From positions 310,001 to 374,000 of the forward strand of contig CAKJVC010000017.1 in NCBI GenBank assembly GCA_918026815.1: DNA of 64,000 nucleotides. Direction: 5' to 3'. The first letter of the stretch is position 1. Each line of letters begins with the position of its first letter. Below, one piece after another: positions 43,215 through 56,800 of the stretch. The position numbers and the translations under genes are program-made. Origin of the DNA: Chalara sp. BL73 (Eukaryota; Ascomycota; Leotiomycetes; Helotiales). The notes under the pieces are model-generated. The model saw nothing but the letters and a program-made list of their open reading frames with translations, ran no database searches and was not told where the DNA came from.

Positions 43215-45979
43215 TTAAAGCATTCCCAGATACCTTGTTTCAAACTTTGTACCCTTGGTAGCGCCAGTGACGGCAATAGTTACTGTCTCGCCAGGCACAA
43301 TGTCGACGAGATTATCCTCAAACTTCACATCATCGTCATCGCATTCAATAGCCAGGCCTTTCACTGGTATCTCGCTGCTGATGTTGATAAACTTAGTGCT
43401 GTCGGAAAGCAGCACCTTCAAGCTCTTAGGCTTCTGCAAGTGCACGTACTTGAGAGGCTCGGGCCAATTGACGTATCGAGCAAGTTGCTTATCGTCCTGA
43501 ACTAGATATGCAGCAACAACAGTACGACCTTCCTCATCAGAATTCTTTTGCCGTACCGGAACGTCTATGGCAATGACTTCTGTGCTGCGATTCTCTGGGA
43601 GGAGGAACTTGGGCCTTATTGTTTCAGAATACGTCTCCTCTCCAGTGACTACGTCGAAGGCTTTGATAATGATATCACCTCTGATGTCCTCTAGAGTGAG
43701 GTTGCTGCCCCATATCTCAATCTTAGTCGTTTTGGTAATGTGCGCACGTGTATTCCTGTCCTTTGGAACCAGGTGTTCTTTTCTTGTTACTCCAAGAGAT
43801 ATGGGCGCCATTTCTCGTTTGACGGTAAAATATGCATGCTTGGGTCGCAAGAAGTAGTCGACAATCGCCCATGACGTGACGGGCCAGCAATCGTTGATTT
43901 GCCAGACAAGTGCCCCTCCACAATACTCCCTTCCCGGCCCTCTCCACTGTCTCTTCCACAAACGATAGGCACTAGCAAGACATTCGGCTTGCATCAGCTG
44001 AGTCGAGTAGACGAATTGCTCGATAGGATCAGGGGCATAGCGAAAATTCTCAACGAGATACAAGGCAATTCGTCGTTCATGTCCATCCGCCTTGTTGTGA
44101 AAGTCTATCGTCGACGACTGTGGGTATCGATCTGGGTCATCTTTACCAAGTGGGAGATAATAGTCAATTGTTTTGATATTGGGGAAAGCTTCCATCCCGA
44201 ACTCAGATACAAAACGGCCGATCAATTTGTCAAAGTTTTGGTACTTCTCCTGTGATCCATGCCAAACATTCCACTGGTGTAAATCACCAATTGTGGGGTC
44301 ACTCGTCGTCTTTCCACCCCAAGGGCTGCCGAAATGGTAATATGTATCAGGAATCAGCTCCTTGCAAACATCAGCGAGTATTTTTTCGTAGATATATCTT
44401 GCTGGAAAGTCCGTCTGCAGCCAGCTCTCTGCGTCTTTGTTCTCAAAATCATATGTAAGCTTGTTCGATTCCTGATACTGGTAGTCCTCGTTGTTTCCGG
44501 CCCATATTACGATAGAAGGATGATGTCTGAGAAGTTTCACATTCTCTTGAGCTTCTCTCCTGATCGATTTTAGAATTTCAGGGAATGCCGGGTAGTTCCC
44601 GCAACCAAACATGAAATCTTGCCAGACTAGAACCCCAAGCTCGTCACAAGCATCATAAAATGCTTGCTCTTCGTATATTCCACCGCCCCAGACTCGAATC
44701 ATGAATTGATTTCCATCCGCGACTAACTTGATCCAGTCATAGTACTTGTCGTTACTGATCCGAGGGATGAAATTGTCAGCAGGAATCCAGTCACTTCCGC
44801 CACAGAATATTGGGATGTTATTCACTTGGAAGAAGAAGGTTGTTCCTGGTTGGTCGGTCATCCGTCTTTGAATAAGCTCTCCTCGCCTCAAACCAAACTT
44901 TTTGCTTTGGCTAGCAATTTCTGTAGTATTATCATACAGAGTAGCAGTAACTGTGTACAGTGGTTGGTCACCATAGGGCTTTGGGTACCACAACGCTGGA
45001 CTCTCAATTTTGAATTTATGAGATGCGTAACTATTTGTTACTTTGATGGTTTTCGAATCTACTGCTTGGCTATTCAGATATATTGTAAGTTCCACATCAC
45101 TCGCAGACCCTTCAATCTCTGTGATAACATTTAATTCTGCTGAGCCGAGAGACTGGTCGACACTGCTGGTAAAGTATAGGTCTGAAATCCGTGAGGCGTA
45201 AACCTCGAGATTGACCGGCCTCCAGGGGCCACAAGTCATAAGTGTTGGCCCCCAGTCCCAACCCTGATTTGAAATATTTAGAATAGCAACAGGAATGGCT
45301 TTTGTAGAACGCTTACCCAATGATACTGCGCTTTCCTGACCGCCAGTCTAGATGTGTCACCATTCCAGCAGCCCCAGTGGTGATCCGGATACTTCTCAAC
45401 CAGGTTACATCCTTTAAGATAAGCACTCTCGAAGGTTATTTCAAGTTCGTTGTCACCCTCGGTCTTCAATTGTGCTGTAACATCCACTCTCTCCGGAATA
45501 AACATGTTCTCAGTTTTCAAAATTTCTGTGCCATTGAGCACAACTGTGGCAAAGGTGTCAAGGCCATCGAAGGCCAAGACCGACTTCGCGCCATGTTGTT
45601 CTCCAGGAGAAAGACTAGGGGCAGGGAATGTAGTTCTATAAACCCATGGAACTTCTCCAACCCATTGAACATCTTGCTCGTTCTTGCCTATGAAAGGATC
45701 ATCGATTATGCCATTAGCAATGAGATCTAGATGGACATTTGTGGGAAACTGGGCTACGGGTAAGAATTTAGAGTCCTTGCTGTCTGCCTGCTTAAAAGTC
45801 CAATTCTTGTTGATAGGTATGACATGGTGTATGGACATGTTGGCTGGCACTGTCGAGGACAACCCTGGTCGAGAAATCGAAGAGAAAGCGTGCTCTGTTC
45901 GCATTTCGCCCGTGTAATTTCTTAGGTCTGTCCAAGGATGGGGAAAGTTGCGTCTTATTCCAAATGGCAGGTCATGCAA
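43215..45979 (-). CDS. Beta-mannosidase, GH2 family (intracellular MndB type)
   Basis: Two exons, 45979-45317 and 45263-43215, joined in phase after YHW across a 53-base intron. The open frame allows a start at 45979, but the Met at 45838 (MSIHHVIPINKNWTFKQ) matches the usual family N terminus and gives about 856 residues, the normal size. GH2 landmarks: sugar-binding GWDWGP, RVWGGGIYE, acid/base region WAGNNE, nucleophile region FVSEFGMEAFP, and LVWQINDCWPVTSW. No signal peptide is seen from the preferred start, so it is probably intracellular. It removes terminal beta-mannose from manno-oligosaccharides after mannan or N-glycan breakdown. Unrelated to the NRPS cluster. Confidence 0.93.
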
Positions 45980-47514
45980 ATAAGGTTGGTATCATGAGAA
46001 GGACGTTCTGGAACAAGACGCACTGATATATACGACAAGATGACTAGTGAGAGATCGATGCACGCCCACTTGATTTGTGACCTTCCGGAAGTTCTACGGT
46101 ACTGGAGAGACTTAGCGGCGTCTTCGTCCCGTTATCCTGAAGCACAGGATTACGCCGTAGATACAGAAACCTCCCATACGACGACTGGACGAATACTGTT
46201 TCACGTATGGCTTTCCATTCCTTTTATGGTAAGGTGCATATACCGACGGAAGCAGATGTGGAAAAGACGTATATTGGTATACGAACCTTAGAGCTGTTTG
46301 TAAGTGGGAGTGGCTAGAATTGTGGGACACGAACCCATTATTGTCTTGGCGTATTGGTTCGACCAAGGTCCTCGATCAGCTACAACTAATGCACTACAAT
46401 AACGTCAATTGTTGCGTTTATACCGCCGACCATTAAATCTATATTGTGCTGCATGAGTGCTCCTACAAAACGCAGGGATACATTCCAAATTGTGGCTGCG
46501 TTCAGTGCCTGCTTTTTCGACTGCGGCATAGTTTGCACCTAAACCTACTTATGCCTAGCAAAACTTCCCAATATCGATCCTGCCCAAAGCTCCGATACCT
46601 TCCAATGATGAATCGATGTGTGCAGTGGAGATATGTTAGTCGTTGAGGGAAGATTGTTGAAGCCAATTAGCCTGATTAGGAGCGGAAGGAGATTATCCGC
46701 ATATGCCGGCACATGCAAAAGGATCATGTTAGTAGTATTCCGAGAGCCTCAGACCGTCCAAAATAGCACTACTTGGCTTCAAGCTACTGTCAATGTTTGT
46801 GTTCGTCTTTATCCCAGCATTTTCTTCTTTCCAAGGAGGTATCAACAACAAATCCCATGTAGTTAAAGTCTGACGTAAAAGGCACCCCACAGTCACCCTT
46901 TAATTAAGAGTTCAAGCTTGTGGTTTTTTAACCCAAGAAGCCGAACATTTGATCTTCTCCAAAAATATATCATCGCAGAATATATCTGAAAACCTCGGTT
47001 AAGCCCCTTTTCCGGCTAGACGCCGCAACTGTGATGTTAAAGCAAGTTACCAATGTCTCGATAAGGCCGAAGAATTATGTTTCCCTTAGTTTCAGTTCTC
47101 CGAGCATAGCTGATATGTCGATGTATCAAGGATTCGATTTCTTGTGGCCAGCCTTTTACTCTAGCATAAACGTTGATAACATCGAGCTACGGGTGGCATG
47201 GCCATGGGCCTGGACAAAGTAGCGAGGCACAAGTCAAAATTCGCATCAGCTTTGCATTCATGATGTTTTGGGGGAGATATTATGACATGGATGATACTAC
47301 ACCAGCGGATGCAAAGCGCATTATGCCATTGGATCTTATACATTCCCTTCCTGTCCAGAAAAGCTTGAAGAATGGCCAATGGCGATACATATTATATCTA
47401 TACATGACTGATTTCATATAAACAACATATCTCGTCAGTCATAGCTATCGTAAAATGCTAGATATCTCCGTCCATCCGTCATTTTACCGAATCAGAGTGC
47501 ATCATTGCGATCTC
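45980..47514. other. Intergenic, about 1.5 kb
   Basis: Promoter of the beta-mannosidase and 3' flank of the kelch gene. Several frames of 60-84 codons occur on both strands but show no family character or splice context. Confidence 0.4.
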
Positions 47515-49122
47515 TCAGACATCAATACTAAAATGGCTGATTTGACTGTAATATGCATGGACAGCCAGCTCTAGAACCCAAACATCACCAAATACTGTGC
47601 CACCATCAAAACCACCCACTACTACAAGACGACTATCGTGAAGGACAGCGCCGTGATAACCTCTACTCTTCATTTTTGAGCCATACACGTGACGTTTATC
47701 CCAAACCATCGTCACAAGATTCAAAAGTAGCACCTCATTGCAATACTCGACACCGTCATGACCACCTATCACAAACAAGTATGACCCAACAATTGTCGCT
47801 GTGTGTGAAAGTCGAGGGAAGGAAGCTGATGGTGGAATGGCTACAAGAGAAAACAGCGATGTAGCAGCATCAAAAACCCAAACATCACGGAAACACTCTC
47901 CGCCATCTGAACCACCAAATATGATGAGCTTGCTTCCCACCATGTTCGCAGTATGGTAACCGCGTGCTTTAGGTTTCGATTTGTCTTCCGCAGAAGGCGT
48001 CGTGGGAGGCGATATCAGTTTCCAGCTCAGCTTACTTGTGTCTGATACATCAAGCCTCCACACATCATTCAAGGCCCTGACTCCGTCTCCGCCACCAAAT
48101 ATATAAATGCCGTTTCTGTATAAGCAAGCAGTATGAGCACGGCGTTTGGACGGATATCGATCACCTGCTCGTCCATCGCCTAGTACAGTTGGTTTCGACC
48201 ACCGAAAGTTAACGGTATCCAGTACGTATACGTCGTTATAATATGCTGGACCATCACCACCACCAAAGACTATCAGCTTTTTCCCAACCGCTGTACACGT
48301 CATGGCCCGTAGTGGGACGGGAATATCTCCGCAAACATGTGGCACAGAGAAGTAAAAGGCATCAGCATCTAACACATAGAGCTCATTGAAGCACGAGAGC
48401 GACGAACAACCTCCAAAGATATAGATAGATGAGCCAACTAACGTGGTGGTATGGGCACGTAACGAGAGTGGAGGCCGTCCTGAAATAGGTGCTTGGGACC
48501 AATACATCCCGCTCGCAGGAGCAGGCTGTACGTCAGGGGCATTATTCGGATCAGGTAGAGGTGGAAACGGAATATGAGGCGCTCTGGGAATGGTCTGCCT
48601 TCGAGAAGGTGTGATGTTCCTTTGTGGATTCGGAGATGTGCCTCCTCCTTGGGCGCTTTTGGGCGCAATGGCTGATGTTGATCGCAGATTCAATGGTCTT
48701 GGTGTAGTAGAACTGTTGGGGTTTGGTGATGTTACGGAGGCTGGAGATGCTGCTGGGAATGAGCCTTCTGGCTTTGGCGTAGAGCGGCCATTGCCACCTG
48801 CTGATGGCGCTTTTGACTGCGACTTTGTTGGCAAGGATGCCTCTTTCTGGGATAAGGACTGAGACCGCTGTCGCAATGCTAAGTCTGAAGCTTTCTTTCT
48901 CCTGTCCTGACTTTTGGTAGATAGATGACCAGGTGTGTGACTTCGGGATGGTACATGTTCCCTAGGAGCAGGAGCCTCTGAGTCCTCCGGTATGTCTTGT
49001 GGTCTGGTGTCTGATGGAGAAAGCTGAATAATTTTCTGAGAGCGTACGTTCTTGGTCTTGACAGCCAGTCGAGAGGGTTTATCTGCGGCTGAGGAGGATG
49101 GCGACCTTGAGGAGTCAGCCAT
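47515..49122 (-). CDS. Kelch-repeat protein
   Basis: Single exon, 535 residues. Residues 1 to about 205 are basic, rich in Ser, Pro, Thr and Gln, and look disordered. The remainder is a six-bladed kelch beta-propeller: repeated blocks of the form xHTxxxxGxxxYIFGG followed by NDVYVLD-like strands (FNELYVLD, YNDVYVLD, LNDVWRLD, FRDVWVFD, YCNEVLLL, FGDVWVLE). Such proteins are scaffolds for protein contacts, and related fungal proteins (Tea1/Kel type) act in cell polarity. This one lacks the long coiled coil of those proteins. It is divergent from Dus3 across a 624-base spacer. Confidence 0.9.
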   Translation of the reverse strand: MADSSRSPSSSAADKPSRLAVKTKNVRSQKIIQLSPSDTRPQDIPEDSEAPAPREHVPSRSHTPGHLSTKSQDRRKKASDLALRQRSQSLSQKEASLPTKSQSKAPSAGGNGRSTPKPEGSFPAASPASVTSPNPNSSTTPRPLNLRSTSAIAPKSAQGGGTSPNPQRNITPSRRQTIPRAPHIPFPPLPDPNNAPDVQPAPASGMYWSQAPISGRPPLSLRAHTTTLVGSSIYIFGGCSSLSCFNELYVLDADAFYFSVPHVCGDIPVPLRAMTCTAVGKKLIVFGGGDGPAYYNDVYVLDTVNFRWSKPTVLGDGRAGDRYPSKRRAHTACLYRNGIYIFGGGDGVRALNDVWRLDVSDTSKLSWKLISPPTTPSAEDKSKPKARGYHTANMVGSKLIIFGGSDGGECFRDVWVFDAATSLFSLVAIPPSASFPRLSHTATIVGSYLFVIGGHDGVEYCNEVLLLNLVTMVWDKRHVYGSKMKSRGYHGAVLHDSRLVVVGGFDGGTVFGDVWVLELAVHAYYSQISHFSIDV

Positions 49123-49746
49123 TATAGATGCGCTGCCTGATGTTCGAGCTCTGGGTGCTTATGAGCATTGTCTGCGGGTTCCACTGTCGCTGGAGTCGCT
49201 AAGGGAGATATGCGTCGGAAGGGTGGAATGGAGGGGAGGCTTGATTGAGCTGTTTTGTTAGTAAGTTACAGTTGGCCGCATAAGGACGGCCTGAAATTTA
49301 ACACTTCCCCCTGTCAAACGTAAGCTTCAGATCCAAACAATCTAGAGCCGAAGAAAAGAATGTTTCTCATCAACCGTACATTTCTCTGCCAGCCGAACGG
49401 ATAAGTTGGTACATCAAGATCAAGTCCAATTGGGGACACGGCGAGATTTGTTTGTGAGGAGAGATACAATATACAGGCAAAGAACTTTAAGTCGACCAGT
49501 GCAAAAGCACTGACGGCATCCTCCGTACCGAGTCCTACGAGGGGGAAGGCTGAGAGGCCTTACTGTAAGGTACAGGGATGGTTCAGCACCCCACACAAGG
49601 CTGAAAAGAAAACGGTGTGTCTGCACCTCACGAGATGATCCTGAAGACCAGGAAGCTAATACCGTCCTATTCTTCAAAGACAAACCAGGGCGCGATCATT
49701 CTTCAGTTGATACCAATCGGCATCGAGTGCTCTTTCGCTGCCTAAA
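49123..49746. promoter_or_regulatory. Divergent promoter between kelch gene and Dus3
   Basis: 624 bases between opposite-strand start codons, presumably containing both promoters and 5' leaders. Nothing else recognised. Confidence 0.45.
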
Positions 49747-52171
49747 ATGGCGGATCTATCCTTGAAAAGACCACTCGAAGAGAAGATACTACCTACTACG
49801 AAGGGCAAACCTGAAGAAGAAACAAGCACTGCAGTGATTTCTGGGCCAGTCCTCAAGAAAATCAAAATCGAAGACAAGAATGGAAGTATCACAGCGGTTA
49901 ACGAGCATAGCGAACCCAATGATGATGCCAATGTTAATGGCAAGACTGTTGAAACTAACTCGAGGACGAAGGTCAAAGGAATGGCACTAGTAAAGCCCGA
50001 GTATACTCAATTCTATACCAATCTCGTATCACTCTATCGCTAACTTCAGATATTAGATATCTCATTGATATCACCTTCAACAAGAGCTCAAAACCCACAG
50101 AGAACGATGGCGCTGCGGTGGCGCATGGCAAAGATAATCGGGATAATGGCGGCAGCAAAAAAAGCAAGAATAAGAAACAAAAAGGTCAGAATAAGGAACG
50201 AAAATTTGGGTCTTGGGGAGATGCTATCAAGCTATGTAATACACGCGCTCACCACTCGGAATTCTCGCCAGCGGTTTGCAATTTTGGGGACAATTGCAAA
50301 ATGGGGCATGATCTCAGAGAATACCTCAAGTCAGGTAAAAGAAGGGATCTCGATACTTTTGGAGGCAATTGTCCAGTGTGGGAGGCTCACGGAAGGTGTC
50401 ATGATGGGTGGAAATGCCGTTTCGTGGGCAGCCATTCAAAAGAGATTGAACATGAAGATGGTCGTAAGGAACTGGTTCTTACAGAGGATCCCACCAGAAT
50501 CACAGAAACTTCAGGTGAAGACGAACGTACCGGAGTATTTAATATTGTTGGAACAGACGAGAAGCTAGCTTTATCCAAGAGAAGAATGAAGTTGGAGAAG
50601 TCCGAGAAATACTTTTCCTGGCTTGAGAAAGATAGCAAGGAGATGGAAAAGATATACCACAAGAGAAAAGAGACAGCAGGTGATGAAAAAGAGCAAAAAG
50701 AGGAGAATCGAGCTCAATTTATTGATCCTCCTTTCTTACCATCAGAAAAGCGAAGAATATACTTCAGTGCGCAAACACCAGTGCTGGCGCCTCTGACTAC
50801 GCAGGGAAATCTCCCGTTCCGGCGAATGTGCGTTGAGTTTGGCGCACAAGTTACCTACTCTGAAATGGCCTTCGCGATGCCTCTAGTGCAAGGTCAGAAG
50901 AACGACTGGGCTCTGTTGAAAGCACATGCCACCGAGATTTCGCCTCCTCGAGTGCCTAGCACAACTGTGAAGGGGTATGACAACTCCAAGGACTTGAAGT
51001 TTGGAGCGCAGATCGAAAGCAACCAGGTCATGCCAGCGATGAAAGCTACGGAAGCGCTTACTGCACTTGTGCCACATCTCCGAGTTGTTGATCTGAATTG
51101 TGGTTGCCCTATAGATGTCATTTGCAAAGATGGTGGAGGATCCGCTCTACTAGATTCGCATTCAAAGCTAGAGAAGATGGTTCGGGGCATGAATATCGTC
51201 TCGCAAGACATTCCCATCACAGTCAAGATCCGAATGGGCACCAAGGATATCAAACCTACGGCAAATCAATTGATTGAACGCATGGCGTTCGGAGGTTTAC
51301 AATGCCGAGATCGACTGGGTGCGCCGGGATGTGCAGCTATTACTCTTCACGGACGTAGCAAACAACAAAGGTATACGAAAGATGCCAACTGGGAATGTAA
51401 GTCTAGAATCCTGTATCTTTCCTTAACTGAATGCGCCCGATGCAGATATCTTGCAATTGCATATCATGGCACAGTACTAACTTTATATCTGTTGCAGACA
51501 TCGCGCAGTGTGCTGCATTAGTCAAGTCATATAACGAAAAGAAAAATGACTTGGCTGACACCATTAGAGAAACAGACGCACGAACTCAGGCTAACACGCC
51601 AAATGGGAACATGTATTTCATTGGCAACGGAGATTGTTACTCTCACGTTCAGTATCTTGACAATATCCAAAACTCTGGTGTAGACTCTATCATGATTGCA
51701 CGAGGGGCGCTTGTCAAACCATGGATTTTCGAAGAGATCGAGAAGGGTGACTACATTGACAAGTCCGCAACAGAAAGGCTAAGCTATATAGAGAAATTTG
51801 CTCGCTATGGACTCGAAGCGTGGGGTTCTGATGAGATGGGCGTTGGTCTGACCAGAAGATTTCTCCTAGAATGGCTAAGCTTCGCTCATCGATATGTTCC
51901 CGTTGGCATTCTCGACCACTTGCCACCGAGTCTACAGGATCGTCCACCTGCTTATAGAGGTCGAGACGATCTAGAAACCTTGCTGGCGAGCGAAAATTAT
52001 ATTGATTGGATCAAGATTAGGTTTGTGTTTAGATTCTGTCATCCTTACTTGCAAGGTCACTAACCAAATATTAGTGAGATGTTTCTTGGCCCTGCGCACA
52101 AAGATTTCACATTTGTGCCGAAGCATAAGTCAAATGCCTATGAAGCTCCTGACTATGAAGCTGAGGGATGA
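49747..52171 (+). CDS. DUS3: tRNA-dihydrouridine(47) synthase [NAD(P)(+)], Dus3
   Basis: Four exons, all in phase: 49747-50000, 50057-51396, 51498-52020, 52075-52171 (737 residues). The N-terminal region is basic/acidic and disordered with a Lys-rich patch ([13 protein letters not shown]). It is followed by two CCCH zinc fingers ([22 protein letters not shown] to GSH) that distinguish Dus3 from other Dus enzymes. The FMN-binding TIM barrel follows, with NLPFRRMC, the catalytic Cys in [36 protein letters not shown], and [16 protein letters not shown]. It reduces uridine 47 in the variable loop of cytosolic tRNAs with NADPH. Single-copy housekeeping gene in fungi. Confidence 0.95.
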
Positions 52172-52978
52172 ATTTGAAGAAAGGCGTAACTGGTGGACGG
52201 CAGGTTCTCATCACTTGGCTGATAGCTGGATGCAGCGGTCATAATTGAGGCAAAACTCCGAATATGACATTCGCATGGTGGCTATCTGCGCCACACGAAC
52301 TAAGGTTACATAAATAGGTGCAGTGAGGGCTCTTGCAGACAGGTGTGGGATATTGTAGTCTTATTTTCAGGGAGATCAGTCAAGAGTTCACACGGCTAGT
52401 TAATGTCATGGTATCGAGCATTCAAAGCTTTTGTGAACTTTTCTGCAAGTCACAGACACAGCGGTATATTTAATTGGATAAATCTCATGTACTATGTGAT
52501 GTGTACTCGTTAATGCATCACAACAATGGCTCGGGGGACCCAAATGATGAGCGGGAACATGTGCTCCGTTTTCGTCTTCGATGCCTCAGGCCTCGATAGA
52601 AATAATCCCTGTCAAAATCAGGTATCCAGGCCAAGCTGGGAAGGCGATGACGTTGCAAGAAGAGCTTTGGAGCTACAGTAAAAGACACACGACTTTTGTC
52701 TGGCTGACCAACCTGTTGCACACTTTCCACCACAATCACAAAAACATTACCACCTCCGCTCCTCCTCAGCAATCTCTAATTCTCTGTGAGTACTGTCTCT
52801 CCTCCCTTTATCAAGAGCTTCTTGAGGCCACAGCTACGGGAATCCAATTTTCAGCCTAGAAACTGAGAAAGAAGCCTTGCCTCAACATCAAACTGACCAA
52901 CATGTCTACAGGGGAAGTATAAGCCACACACATAAAACGTTGGCCTTCAATACCAAAAAAAATAAAACCACGTCGAAA
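52172..52978. other. Intergenic, about 0.8 kb
   Basis: 3' flank of Dus3 and promoter/5' leader of the BAP31-like gene. A plus-strand frame at 52581-52859 resembles nothing and has no splice partners. Confidence 0.4.
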
Positions 52979-53822
52979 ATGACGCTCTACTATAGTCTTG
53001 TATGTAAGAGTTGCACGCCTCTTGTGTCCGGGCCACAATGCTCCTGCCATCAAGGCAGAAGCCCTGTGGGACAAATCCTCTCCACACTACTAACACTCGA
53101 CGCATAGGTTTTCCTCCTGCTTGTGGCAGAGATGGCGCTGTTCATGCTGCTCATCGTGCCTCTGCCTTTCACTATTCGCCGAAAGATGTTCACTTTCATG
53201 TACGTGGCTCGTGTATCAATGAAAGCACTACTAATATCCCCTCCAGAAGCGAGAGTCCGCTAATAGCAAAGTTACAATATGGGATGAAGATAACCTTTAT
53301 CTTCATTCTGATCCTGTTCATAGACAGTGTCAATCGCGTTTACCGCGTTCAGGTTGAGCTGGCCGAGAGCAACAAGCAGCAAGGAGGGTCTGTATCTAAC
53401 CTCGTCTCCACTGGTCCGCCCGCAGCTAATATTCCAACAGATCTGCCGTTCTTGGCCACGAGCGTATGGAGGTGCAGGCCCGCAAATTCTACTCCCAACG
53501 CAACATGTACCTCTGCGGCTTCACCCTCTTCCTTTCCTTGATCTTGAACCGCACCTACACCATGATTCTCGAGGTTCTCCGTCTTGAGGAGAAGGTCAAG
53601 AGATACGAAGGAGACCCAAAGGCTGGTGGAAAGGAGTCAACTAAGCTTGCTAATGCCGGAAATGCCGGAGAGATTGGCAGCCTGAAGAAGCAATTGGCGG
53701 AGAAGGAGCGCGATATTGAAACATTGAAGAAGCAGTCTGATGGCCTGAGCAGAGAGTACAATGATCTGAGCGAAAAATATGGCGCTACACAGAAAGACTT
53801 CACTCCTAAGAAGGACAGGTAG
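52979..53822 (+). CDS. BAP31/Yet-family endoplasmic reticulum membrane protein
   Basis: Four exons: 52979-52999 (seven codons, MTLYYSL), 53108-53199, 53247-53387, 53441-53822 (211 residues). Three N-terminal membrane segments (VFLLLVAEMALFMLL, ITFIFILILFI, LCGFTLFLSLIL) separated by RRKMFTF and RMEVQARKFYSQRNMYL blocks are typical of the family. A C-terminal coiled coil (LKKQLAEKERDIETLKKQ) follows, and the protein ends KKDR, a dilysine ER-retrieval signal. Yet/BAP31 proteins help export and quality control of membrane proteins in the ER. Phases agree at every join. Housekeeping gene. Confidence 0.93.
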
Positions 53823-56800
53823 ACCTCATGATTTCCTTGAGACTCATACTTGGTATATCGTGGAGCTGTGGTGGGGCGGCACGTATACGCGAATGCGACA
53901 GACGGTGACAAGGGGTTGTGGAATGTGAGTACATGAGACATTTTGACCGAAAAGAAAATGTGCGGTCTTGTTTGGCGTTTGGCTGCTTTCCATGAACTAA
54001 ATTAACTAGCACAATGACATCCAAATATTCACCAGGACGCTGACACTTGTACCGACTTTAGCAAATTAGTCCTTGATATCGTTGGGCCGTACTCGTTTTA
54101 ATTTTTTACAAGTCATAATTACTGATTCGGATATTCTTGCATCTCAGGGCTAGTTTCCACAAGCTATTTTATCGCCCATGAACCAGACAAGTGTCCTACG
54201 CATAAATTAAGTATGCAGACATCCCAACACTATACCAGATAAAATAAATCAGCAATGTGTCATTTGGAAATACATTAATTAAGCCCATTCGCTTTATGCC
54301 AACTTATGCTACATATACTTCCTTTGGATTCTAAAGGTATTGGTTTAGGAGTGGTTGAATGAGTAGTGATTCAGCCTTGCGTACCAACCTGCACAATATG
54401 TACAACCTGCTCCGTGGCAATAAGTTGTGACTTGATGGATAGCTTTACTTCTTCAACTTATCCCTCAGCTTCAACTCAACGTGGCTTCTTCCTACACAGG
54501 CCAGCTCGCTTCCTCTCACGACATTCCACCTTCCCAGATTATTCCTATCTAGTACAGCTTTCATTCCCAGCTATCAATCAATAAGCAACGTCTGAGGACG
54601 ACATGCTGGTATGGCTGGTGTGATTCTACCACATATCGGTAGCCAGCCGAAGGATTCGAGAATTCAAAGTCGGTCACATATCTTGATCGTCATGTCACAC
54701 CTTCCTCTCCCCTTCACTTTTCTCTAAAAACATCGCAAATGATTCATAATCAAACGTACAGTCTCATCTTTTACGCAATGCTACTTTCTATTGGCCTGAG
54801 GCTATTCCTCAATCTAAGCAAGCCGGAATCATATCCACACGGATAGCTATCTACACAGGAGTCTTATAAAGTTGATAGTTTTTCAGTCGCGCTTGCTGAG
54901 AGCATTGTTCTGAGACAATGTATCTCTTGAGACGTTTGCATATGTCAAGATCGACCAAAGCCACTTAAGTCGAAAGCTACAGTAGTTACCTTTGTCAATC
55001 AAGATACGCCCTTTCGAGCTTCCACACAGCCATCGCTTTAGCAGAGTTACTATTAACATTCGCTTATCAGCCCAGAACCATGGCATCTCGGTGACCATTG
55101 ATCATAATTGTAAGTCTTTAGCTGAGCATGAGGACCCGGACGAAATTGCAGTAGAGCACCCCGACCCTGTAACGGCAGAATGGCTAACGTCTCGGGCCAT
55201 ATCGAAATTCATCAAGACAGTTGACAATGCTGAGTACAATGACTGGTAAAAGATCATTAGTTTCACTATTAATCAATTTCCAAATTCTATATCAAGGCAA
55301 GAATTGCGCTTCCTTTCCAAATCGGCAACGACAGCAAAATAGGTTTTATTTGCTTTGTCGACGGCAAGATGACATGGAAATTACATGCGGAGAAAAAAAA
55401 GCTACAAGGTCTCGAATACCATCTGGGAAGATCAGGTCACGGGCTTCAAAGAAGGAAACGGAAGTTCAACTAGAAATTCAACTGAAAAGAAGTTCCGGTT
55501 TACGAAGACTACTTCTAGTGAATCCTTTTCCTAAAGCATCACTCATGTTAATGTCTATGGCAGTTTGCCAATGAAGCGGGGCCTGATCGTGTTAAGCTTA
55601 TGGCAGAGTAGGTGGTAAGTATAGTAAAAAATTTCAACTCCGGTCATAGATTTGAGTCTTGGTTCTGATGTCCGACAGAGGGATGTTGGAACCATTGAAG
55701 CCAAAGGATACAGAGAAGGTGACAGCAAGAAAAGAGATGTAACTGGCACAGGTACGTCTGCAAGTTTTATGGAGAATCTAGATCAAGTACTAGAGAAAGC
55801 TATTAATGGTTAGGAAAGGAGCCACGTTGCAACGCAAGTCTAGTCATGTTAGCTCTTGATTATCCTAGAAGCTAATAATGCACATTTAGACGTGGACGCA
55901 AGGAATCAGTTAATCGCGACGATGTTCGGAGAGCAAATTTGAAAGATGGAGAAGACGGAACCCTTGTAGTCTTTCGCTTTCTTTCCTGTTCTGAGGGTAT
56001 GCCTGGTCCTAGAAAATGAGCTTATTCTGTAGTATTAATGTTCATATAAGTGCCCTTAGGGCATTGCACATGATTCCCCGCACGCCTTCGCCACCTCAAG
56101 GTCCTAGCCTATTTGTCCCAAGCTCTCCTAAACTCGACAAAAACAGCTTAGCTGCAGATTACTTCAACAGTTAGCAGAGCCATAGCGCATTAGGGGAGAA
56201 GAAAAACGAGCCTTATCACCGAAAAGCAGAAAGAGGGGCAAGCTATGGCTCGTGTCAAAGGGGAGGTCCAGCGGAAATAATTAAAGCTAGAGTCTGTTGC
56301 TGAAGAGCGGCCCCAAAAGAGGCAGCGAACAGACAGCAGGGTTGAAATTGGTCTTACAGGCGATAATTGAAGGTATTGAACTTTACTTTATGACGTTATA
56401 GCGTCTGATCTATGTTGCGTTGACTTCAATCGGAGTAATGGAACAATACGCATAAATTTAGCGTTTACAGATTGCATTTTCAATAGTATCATCAATATCA
56501 GTATACTATTTGGAAGTCCCTCTAATTTTGTTGCCCGTGGTTTGTGTTCCTATACGCACAACATATCTGATTGCCGTGCCTGCTTTGATACATCGTAGTT
56601 TTCCGGCCATTCGGGGTGTCACACCATCACAAGCAAGTAGTCTCATAAGCCACCTTTGTTTTTGATGTGAATTTACTCTTAAAAGCAAGGCCGATTTTGC
56701 AGACAGTTTGGGCGGGCAGGCGCTTAGAATTACTGCTTTGAAGTTCAAACCCTCAATCTTCGAGCTGTATTGGTATATTCTCGTCCGTATTAATATACCC

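Noticed and set aside
55000..56000. Several adjacent short frames suggesting a multi-exon gene
   Set aside because: No consistent splice chain and no motif from any family I know. Mentioned only as a possible decayed gene.
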